Source of the DNA: Actinomycetes bacterium
GTDB taxonomy: Bacteria > Actinomycetota > Actinomycetes > Mycobacteriales > Micromonosporaceae
Assembly: GCA_021793335.1 (NCBI GenBank)
Contig: JAJYSW010000005.1
Span: 1 to 29,477 of the forward strand
Direction: 5' to 3'
DNA length: 29,477 nucleotides
Both the position numbers and the translations under genes were made by a program. Shown in pieces: positions 23,712-29,477 of this stretch (the stretch's first letter is position 1; each line of letters begins with the position of its first letter). The notes beneath the pieces are model-generated. The model searched no databases. It saw nothing but the letters and a program-made list of their open reading frames with translations, and was not told the origin of the DNA.

Positions 23712-25991
23712 ACCGATTCTGGCTCTCTCACGCTCACGGCGACCCGCGCCCACGCCGCGCTGGACGCCCGCCGCGGCATCGTCCGCCTCCACGCCGAGGT
23801 GCTGACCGCGCTCGGACTCCAGGCCGGCGACGCGGTGGACCTCTCGGCGAGACGCGCCACGACGGCGATCGCGCTCGCGGCCGACCGGTACGCGTCTCGG
23901 CGGGCCCTGTACGCCGACGATCTGACATTGGGCAATATCGGCGCCAGAGACGGCGACCCGGTGCGCCTGGCCCCGGCGCGGCTGACCGCGGCCGACCGGG
24001 TCGTGCTCTCGGGTCCCGCCTCGGTGGTGGCGGCCGTCGGACCGGACACGCTGCGGCTGGCGCTGCTGAGCAAGGTCGTGGGCGTCGGCGACGACGTCTC
24101 GCTCCTGCCGATCGAGATCGGCGACGGCCCGAAGGCGACCGCCACGGCGACGCGGCGGACCCTGAACAACACGCTCGGCATGGGCTGGACGACGATGGTG
24201 CTCAACGTCACCGAGTCCGAACCGGCGCGGTCGGCGATGATCACCACGGACACGCTGGTGCGCTGGGAGCACGATGCTCCCGCGTCGATCGACGTGCCGC
24301 TGGCGGGCCTGGGGCGCGTGGCGCGCCTCGGACGCGCCGAGGTCGCGGTCCCCACGGGTGGCGGTGAGTCCGCGCGGACCCCCGCTCTGCGCTCGACCGA
24401 ACCGCCCGTGCCGGTGGAGGAGCATTCGAGGCAGACCGAGCACATCCCCTACGAGGAGCTCGCCGGAGCCCGCATCCCCGCCGAAGAACTGCGCGAACTG
24501 CTGGATTTGGGCTTCAACCACCGCGAGGTGCTCACGGTGGTGGGCACGGACATGACGCTGGGCGTCCTCGTCTCGGGGCCCTCGGGTGCGGGCAAGGCGA
24601 CGGTGGCGCGCTCGGTGGCCGCCGAGGTCGGCGCGGGCGTCAGCGAGCTCGCCGGATCGGAACTGGCGGCGGTCGAGGCGAACGCGGCCGCCGAACGCCT
24701 CAGGCGGGCCGTCGCGGCGCTGCCGACGCCCGGCGTGCTGCTGGTGACCGGTGTCGAGGCGATCGCGCCCGCCGAGCGGGCGACCCCGCTGGGCACGATG
24801 TTCAAGAAACTCGTCGAGGAGGTTCTCGACGAGGGGCACGCGGTGGTGTGCACGACCTCCCGGGTAGAGGATCTCGACACCGAACTGCGGGGGCGTCTGG
24901 AGCACGAAGTGGTGGTGCCGATGCCCGACGCCGACGCCAGGCGCGAACTGCTGCTGTACTTCACGCGCGGGATGACGATCGCCGAGGACGTCGCGATCGA
25001 ATCGGTGGCGCACCGCTCGCCGGGCTACGCGGCGGCCGACCTGGCGACGATGGTGCGCGAGGCGGGTGTCCGGGCCGCCATGCGCGCCAAGAACGGCGGG
25101 GCGACGGCGCTCCAGAACACGGATTTCGACGCGGCCCTGGACTCGGTGCGTCCCTCCAGCATGGCGGGCGACTCAGTGGAGCTCGGCGGGCTCACGCTCG
25201 ACGATGTCGGCGGTATGGCCGATCTCAAGCAGACCTTGACCGAGACGGTACTGTGGCCGCTGACTTACCCGGACGCGTTCACGCGCCTGGGCATCGAAGC
25301 ACCGCGAGGGATTCTCCTATATGGCCCGCCTGGGTGCGGCAAGACCTACATCGTTCGGGCCGTGGCCGGCGAAGGCCACGCGAACGTACTGAGCGTCAAG
25401 GGCTCCGAACTGCTGAACAAATGGGTGGGCGAGTCGGAGAAGAACGTGCGCGAGCTGTTCCGCCGAGCCCGGCAGGCGAGTCCGACGCTGATGTTCTTCG
25501 ACGAGTTGGACGCCCTGGCACCGGTGCGCGGCGGCGGCACCGACGGCGGCACGGCCGATCGGGTCGTGGCGGCCCTGCTGACCGAATTGGACGGCGCGGA
25601 GGCGCTACGGGACGTCGTGGTGGTGGGCGCTACGAACCGGCCGGACATGATCGATCCGGCGCTGCTGCGTCCGGGGCGTCTGGAGCGGCTGGTGTACGTG
25701 CCGCCGCCGGACGCGAGCGGACGCGCGGACATTCTCCGGGCCAACGCGAAACATGTGCCGTTCGCGGACGACGTGGATTTGGAGGCGATCGCCGACAAGC
25801 TGTGGCTGTACTCGGCGGCGGACTGCGCGGCCCTGGTGCGGGAGGCCGCGCTGACGGCGATGCGCGAATCACTGGAGGCGACCGTGGTGACCGCGGCGCA
25901 CATGGAGCAGGCGATCGAACGGGTCCGGCCGAGTCTGGACCCGAAGCAGCTGGAGTACTTGGAGAACTACGCGAACGAGCGCGAGACGTGA
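23709..25991 (+). CDS. Cdc48-like double-ring AAA ATPase (Cpa-type)
   Basis: A 760-residue ATPase of the Cdc48/p97 type. Residues about 5-95 look like a Cdc48 N-terminal double-psi barrel (LHAEVLTALGLQAGDAVDL). D1 begins with a Walker A GPSGAGKA at about 290, but its Walker B reads VLLVTGVEAI, so the Asp-Glu pair is lost and D1 should not hydrolyse ATP. D2 is intact: GPPGCGKT (about 538), pore loop KWVGESEKN, Walker B LMFFDELDAL (about 595), and GATNRPDMIDPALLRPGRLE. Actinobacteria have such a protein, Cpa, reported to interact with the 20S proteasome. The C-terminus here (NYANERET) has no HbYX motif. GTG 23709 is set by the -10 box; the GTG/ATG codons further upstream lack support. It converges on the phosphoesterase gene. 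Confidence 0.9.
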   Translation: MTDSGSLTLTATRAHAALDARRGIVRLHAEVLTALGLQAGDAVDLSARRATTAIALAADRYASRRALYADDLTLGNIGARDGDPVRLAPARLTAADRVVLSGPASVVAAVGPDTLRLALLSKVVGVGDDVSLLPIEIGDGPKATATATRRTLNNTLGMGWTTMVLNVTESEPARSAMITTDTLVRWEHDAPASIDVPLAGLGRVARLGRAEVAVPTGGGESARTPALRSTEPPVPVEEHSRQTEHIPYEELAGARIPAEELRELLDLGFNHREVLTVVGTDMTLGVLVSGPSGAGKATVARSVAAEVGAGVSELAGSELAAVEANAAAERLRRAVAALPTPGVLLVTGVEAIAPAERATPLGTMFKKLVEEVLDEGHAVVCTTSRVEDLDTELRGRLEHEVVVPMPDADARRELLLYFTRGMTIAEDVAIESVAHRSPGYAAADLATMVREAGVRAAMRAKNGGATALQNTDFDAALDSVRPSSMAGDSVELGGLTLDDVGGMADLKQTLTETVLWPLTYPDAFTRLGIEAPRGILLYGPPGCGKTYIVRAVAGEGHANVLSVKGSELLNKWVGESEKNVRELFRRARQASPTLMFFDELDALAPVRGGGTDGGTADRVVAALLTELDGAEALRDVVVVGATNRPDMIDPALLRPGRLERLVYVPPPDASGRADILRANAKHVPFADDVDLEAIADKLWLYSAADCAALVREAALTAMRESLEATVVTAAHMEQAIERVRPSLDPKQLEYLENYANERET

Positions 25992-25993
25992 GG

Positions 25994-26022
25994 CGGCCGG
26001 GCAGGGTCATTCATCCCGGCCG
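25994..26022. terminator. Hairpin between convergent genes
   Basis: CGGCCGGG (25994-26001) pairs with CCCGGCCG (26015-26022). It overlaps the stop of the phosphoesterase gene and starts 2 nt after the ATPase stop, so it could end both transcripts. No T-run. Confidence 0.45.
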
Positions 26023-27689
26023 AGCCACTCCCCCGCCTGCGCGACGAGCCGCCGCATCGGGTGCTGCTGCGGCAGCGAGGCGCGCTTCGGTCCCGGCTGG
26101 GGGACCTTGAAACCCGGCTCGATCAGACGCGGACGCAGCGGTTCGACCGGCTTGATCCACGAGTCGGATTCGGCTCCCTCGGGGTCGGCGACCCATGCGC
26201 GGCCGACCCGGTCGAGCCCGATCGGATAGACCGTGGCGCCGTCGGGGCCGATCCTGATCCGCAGGAAACACTTCTGATCCTTGATGGACAAACCCGCGAA
26301 CAGCTCATTGACATTGACGCCGAACCGGTTGGCCACCACCAGGTACAGGCCCACCAGCCAGGTGGAGACGAGCCCGGCCGCCGGGAAGCAGGCCGCGAAG
26401 GCCCAGAAGTCGTCCCACGGCAGTGCCTCGACCGCCCGCGCACCGGCCCAGGCCAGGCCCACCTGCGCCGCGCCGTGGCCGAGACCGAGCAGATAATGCC
26501 GTATGCCCCTGGTGCCCTCACCGGGATGCGCGAACCCGATCCCGGCGGCCAGCAGCACCGCGGCCACGGCCACGAACGGCCCCGTACCCTCCAGGATGGA
26601 TACCGTCGCGATGAGCATGACGATGCCCATCAGCAACGTGAATCCCTTATTGAGCAGCGGCAGGCGGCCGAAGATGCCGAACGCGTAACGCAGGGACCGC
26701 GACTGCGTCGGATAGGTCTGTGTGAGCCGGTAATCCCGCTGCACCGCATCGGGTTCGCTGACGGATTTGCGCGGCGCGGTGAGCTCGTCGGGCAGATTAT
26801 GCGTGGGCGAGAGATACGCGCCGCCGCCTCCGGCGGTCACCAGGTGACGCGAACCGTCGATCTCGGCGTAATGCGCGTAGTGGTGCCGGTCGCCGGTCAG
26901 GATGAGCGGCACTTCGGCTCTCCGGTCGGCGATCACATCGCGGATGAAATGGTCGATCCGGTCGTACGAGCGCGGGTTGTCCTCAGTCCACACCCATGAC
27001 GGCTGCGGCACGCACAGGATCACCTGGTCGCCGGGGCCGAGGTCTTCGGCGGCATGCTTGAAGTACTCCAGTTGCGGGCGGTCGAGGTGCGCATCGAACT
27101 GGGCGTCGACGGCGAAGAGCCACCAGCGGTGCGGCAGGCTCAGCGCGAAATAGGACCGGCTCTGCGCGGTCCGGTAGCCGCCGATGGCACGGCCTTCGAC
27201 GAACTGGCGGCCGAAGGCCGTGAGCCCGTCGAACCAGTCGTGATTGCCGGGGATCGCGTAGAGCGAGACGGGGGCCGTGGGGTTCGCCGCTTCGTACGGG
27301 CCTTTCATGCGGTGCTCGTACTCATGCCAATTTGCCGCCGGGTAGACCTCGTCACCACCCATGACCAGGACCGAACCGCGTGGCAGCCGCTCGCCGCCGA
27401 CGTCGAGTTCCCTTTGTGCCATCAGGTGGGCGATCGAATAGGTGGCATCGAAGCCGTCGCCGATGTCGGCGACGTAGTCGATCCACAGTTCCTCGCCGTC
27501 GTCGTGCGCGAACACCTCTTGCGGGCGCGAGCCGAAGATCTCGCGTTGATCGAGGTAACCGCCGAGGAGCCGAGCGAGCCCGAAGCGGGCGGCGGTCTCG
27601 GTGAGCGTCCGAGGAGAGAGCCACCGCACCGGGCGCTGCGGTATGAAGCGGAGCGCTTCTGGACTGAGATCTCGTGGGCGATGGGCCAT
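26007..27689 (-). CDS. Metallophosphoesterase with membrane domain
   Basis: A 560-residue protein. The N-terminal half is a calcineurin-like phosphoesterase: DIGDGFDATYSIAHLM, then VLVMGGDEVYPAANW (metal Asp), IPGNHDWFDGL, and LTGDRHHYAHYAE with the metal His residues. It continues with TAGGGGAYLSPTH. Three or four membrane segments follow (about 345-470: LLMGIVMLIATVSILEG, PFVAVAAVLLAAGIGFAHPG, LVSTWLVGLYLVVANRFG). The C-terminus is soluble and Pro/Arg-rich. The substrate is unknown. The ATG at 27687-27689 is chosen because the AT-rich stretch just upstream (27690-27720) looks like its promoter and no Shine-Dalgarno is present. The frame stays open to 27779, which would run through this promoter. 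Confidence 0.88.
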   Translation of the reverse strand: MAHRPRDLSPEALRFIPQRPVRWLSPRTLTETAARFGLARLLGGYLDQREIFGSRPQEVFAHDDGEELWIDYVADIGDGFDATYSIAHLMAQRELDVGGERLPRGSVLVMGGDEVYPAANWHEYEHRMKGPYEAANPTAPVSLYAIPGNHDWFDGLTAFGRQFVEGRAIGGYRTAQSRSYFALSLPHRWWLFAVDAQFDAHLDRPQLEYFKHAAEDLGPGDQVILCVPQPSWVWTEDNPRSYDRIDHFIRDVIADRRAEVPLILTGDRHHYAHYAEIDGSRHLVTAGGGGAYLSPTHNLPDELTAPRKSVSEPDAVQRDYRLTQTYPTQSRSLRYAFGIFGRLPLLNKGFTLLMGIVMLIATVSILEGTGPFVAVAAVLLAAGIGFAHPGEGTRGIRHYLLGLGHGAAQVGLAWAGARAVEALPWDDFWAFAACFPAAGLVSTWLVGLYLVVANRFGVNVNELFAGLSIKDQKCFLRIRIGPDGATVYPIGLDRVGRAWVADPEGAESDSWIKPVEPLRPRLIEPGFKVPQPGPKRASLPQQHPMRRLVAQAGEWLGRDE

Positions 27690-28236
27690 ATGAATATAAT
27701 GACATGTTTTATACCTGAAGGGAACCCATAATACCCACTTGTCCGTAGTAGGAGTATGGAGGCCCAGTGGCACTGACACTCCACAGTACCCTCTCGAATG
27801 CGGCGGTCGGGAATTCTCACACCACCGGGGCCTTCCGATCGGTACGGCAGCACCGCACGGCAGAGAGCCCGGGAACGACTGCCGCGCAAGGCGGTCCGCT
27901 CACGGCCGAGGCCGGACACCCAGGCCGTCTGCGGCACCGGAGCAGAACAGAGCCCTCCTGCCATGGCCGGCATCGACGAGCTCTCGGGCCGGTTCAGGCG
28001 CTCTGCCGCGATGGCAACGGCAGTGAAAAGAACCGGCCGACGGGGCCGAACCGGGCCGAGCAGCTCGGCGGGCATCGGCCGGGAGCCCGCCTCGAACATC
28101 GCAGCCGTTCGTGCACAAGCCGAAGCGCTCCGGGGATAGCCCCTGTCGGCACCACAGCGGAGCCCCGTGGCAGTCGCTAGGATCGAGGCGCGACACGCCG
28201 TCGCGTTCCAACGACGCAGGACCGTTCTCCACTAGA
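27690..28236. other. Gap between the phosphoesterase and the repeat-bearing GT-B gene
   Basis: About 550 nt. The first 30 nt are AT-rich and look like the phosphoesterase promoter on the minus strand (TATAAA and TTATAT on that strand). A plus frame at 27767-28180 (137 codons, GTG with GGAGG 4 nt upstream) and another at 27961-28139 have moderate G/C third positions but no recognisable product, and several frames look alike. I do not call a gene. A TAGGAT at 28178-28183 could be a promoter for the gene at 28237. Confidence 0.5.
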
Positions 28237-28238
28237 AT
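28233..28238 (+). promoter_or_regulatory. -10-like TAGAAT before the repeat tract
   Basis: TAGAAT matches TATAAT at five of six positions. It overlaps the ATG at 28237, so a transcript from here would start near 28244-28246 and would have to use TTG 28244 (a different frame) or a non-standard codon. It may be fortuitous if the gene is read from an upstream promoter. Confidence 0.35.
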
Positions 28239-29477
28239 GAGCATTGAGCAACCCGGCAACCCGGCAACCCGGCAACCCGGCAACCCGGCAACCCGGCAAC
28301 CCGGCAACCCGGCAACCCGGCAACTCATCCTCGCCGGACGAACCTCACAGGCGCTGGCCCGCCTGCACTTCGACGTCGCCCCGCTCCTCTCCCACGACCG
28401 ACGCATCGACATCGCCTACGCGCTCATCCCAGGCTCCCGTTTCGAAGCCGGAGCGCCCGCCTTCGCCCACCGCACCGGCATCGAGCTGCCCTCATGGGAC
28501 GAAGCGAGAACACTGCGCCCGGACCTCGTCGTCACCTCCAGCCCCGACCCCTGCCTCTACGAAGCCGGCGCACCGGTCATCAGCCTCCCGCACGGGGCCG
28601 GACACAACCGCCTCCGCCCTGAACTGAGCGGGGTCTCGGGCCTCTCCCCCGAACAGATCCTCGGCCCACGAGGACAGGTCCCCTCGTTCCTGGCCCTGCC
28701 CGGACCGGCCGCCGCCCGTCGCCTCGCCATCGACTGCCCTCCGGCCCTCACCGGCGCGGACGTCATCGGCGACCTGTGCCTCGACCGCCTCCGCCGCAGC
28801 GCCCGACTGCGCGAGCACTACCGCCGAGCCCTCGGCATCGGCGACCGGGCCCTCGTCGTCATATCATCCACATGGGATAAATCGGCATTGGCGCGCCGAT
28901 CGGCGACACTCCCCGAGCGGCTGTTGGACGAACTGCCCATGGACGAGTTCAAGCTCGCGTTCGTCCCGCACCCCAACGACGAGGTCGCCGAAGCGACACA
29001 TCCGGTCGAGTCCCTGCGCTCCCATGTGGGCAACGGCCTGATCATGGTCCCGCCCGAAGAAGGCTGGCGGGCCCTCGTCCTCGCCGCCGACTGCATCATC
29101 GGCGACCACGGCTCGGTGACCTTCACGGCCGCCGCGATAGGCGTGCCGGTCCTGCTGGCTTCATTCGGATTCGCGGGCATGCCTCCGGACGTGCCTCTGG
29201 CCCGCTTCGGCCGCAGCGCGCCGCGATTCGCGCCGGACGAACCCGCCGCAGCGCAAATCCGCGCGGCCGTCGAAGCCGGCCCGGTCGAATTCGACTACAC
29301 CGACGCGCTCGCCGAGCCCGAACCGGGCGCGCCGTTCCTGCTCACCGAGGCGATCTACCGCCTCATCGGCCTCGACGCCCCCGAGCCCACAGTGCCCGAA
29401 CCGCTGCCCGATCCCACGCCGGTCCCCGAATACCGCGACACCAGCGCATGGCGCTGCCGGAGGCACCGCGCCACTGA
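28237..29477 (+). CDS. GT-B fold CDP-glycerol-transferase-like protein with repeat-encoded N-terminus (partial)
   Basis: The frame runs from ATG 28237 past the right edge (413 codons, no stop). After MSIE the octanucleotide tract encodes three copies of QPGNPATR. The conserved part starts at LILAGRTSQALARLHFDV. Family-like motifs are ISLPHGAGHNRL, VVISSTWDKSAL, LDELPMDEFKLAFVPHPND and LAADCIIGDHGSVTFTAAAIGVPVLLA. They resemble the CDP-glycerol glycerophosphotransferase/GT-B type, where an LPHG His and an acidic D-H/Y-S motif act in catalysis and nucleotide binding. The substrate is unknown; cell-surface polymer work is an inference. No ATG, GTG or TTG occurs in frame between the repeats and this domain, so translation must cross the tract. 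No Shine-Dalgarno is seen before ATG 28237, so the start is uncertain. Confidence 0.72.
   Translation, partial: MSIEQPGNPATRQPGNPATRQPGNPATRQLILAGRTSQALARLHFDVAPLLSHDRRIDIAYALIPGSRFEAGAPAFAHRTGIELPSWDEARTLRPDLVVTSSPDPCLYEAGAPVISLPHGAGHNRLRPELSGVSGLSPEQILGPRGQVPSFLALPGPAAARRLAIDCPPALTGADVIGDLCLDRLRRSARLREHYRRALGIGDRALVVISSTWDKSALARRSATLPERLLDELPMDEFKLAFVPHPNDEVAEATHPVESLRSHVGNGLIMVPPEEGWRALVLAADCIIGDHGSVTFTAAAIGVPVLLASFGFAGMPPDVPLARFGRSAPRFAPDEPAAAQIRAAVEAGPVEFDYTDALAEPEPGAPFLLTEAIYRLIGLDAPEPTVPEPLPDPTPVPEYRDTSAWRCRRHRAT
28249..28324 (+). repeat. Octanucleotide tandem repeat, 9.5 copies of CAACCCGG
   Basis: Nine identical units fill 28249-28320, followed by the half unit CAAC at 28321-28324. 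There are no mismatches. Eight is not divisible by three, so gain or loss of a unit shifts the reading frame of the gene it lies in. No stop codon occurs in the tract in any frame. Confidence 0.98.

Noticed and set aside
22938..25013. 691-codon minus-strand frame opposite the beta-helix gene and AAA ATPase.
   Set aside because: It spans three real plus-strand genes and their promoters; composition is that of a shadow frame.
28249..28324. CRISPR array or minisatellite origin-type iterons.
   Set aside because: The units are contiguous without spacers and are only 8 bp long, and they lie in a coding frame.

Overview
This 29.5-kb window is chromosomal DNA from a high-GC actinobacterium. The evidence is a DUF397 protein, a rex-hemA-hemC-hemD-hemB cluster, a BldN-type ECF sigma factor with an RsbN-like partner, HrcA/CIRCE control of groEL, and many leaderless transcripts. 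The combination suggests a filamentous or developmentally complex actinomycete; a Glycomycetaceae-like host is only a guess. No insertion sequence, prophage, CRISPR array or tRNA gene was seen.

Layout. 0-0.9 kb: the 3' end of a DUF397 gene (+) and a GNAT acetyltransferase (-). 1.3-7.0 kb: a tight leftward operon rex > hemA > hemC > cobA/hemD fusion > hemB. It encodes the redox sensor Rex and the steps from glutamyl-tRNA to uroporphyrinogen III, except glutamate-1-semialdehyde aminomutase (hemL). Two junctions are 4-bp GTGA overlaps. 7.3-7.7 kb: a glutaredoxin-like gene (-) whose 3' end runs into a 92-nt nested inverted repeat. 8.0-12.5 kb (+): bldN-type sigma factor, rsbN-type membrane anti-sigma factor, a SerB-like HAD phosphatase and an exported protein of unknown function. 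An ECF-type promoter precedes rsbN. 12.7-15.0 kb (+): folP, then a SAM-I riboswitch and thrC. 15.6-19.2 kb: a double-GNAT protein (+), a POT peptide transporter (-) and an integral membrane protein (+). 19.2-21.1 kb: two CIRCE operators, groEL without groES, and a perfect terminator. 21.5-26.0 kb (+): a secreted beta-helix protein with a membrane tail, a small acidic protein, and a Cdc48-like AAA ATPase with a degenerate first ring. 26.0-27.7 kb (-): a membrane-attached metallophosphoesterase. 28.2 kb to the right edge (+): a CDP-glycerol-transferase-like GT-B protein whose 5' end carries nine and a half copies of an 8-bp repeat.

The strongest unusual signals are: (1) the octanucleotide repeat inside the start of the GT-B gene, which looks like a phase-variation switch; (2) the SAM-I riboswitch on thrC, with the Shine-Dalgarno sequence adjoining its closing helix; (3) a candidate structured RNA between groEL and the beta-helix gene; (4) the large nested inverted repeat at 7.3 kb; and (5) at least six genes whose start codon lies 7-8 nt after a -10 box, indicating leaderless transcripts. 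All function calls rest on motifs read by eye; no database search was possible.
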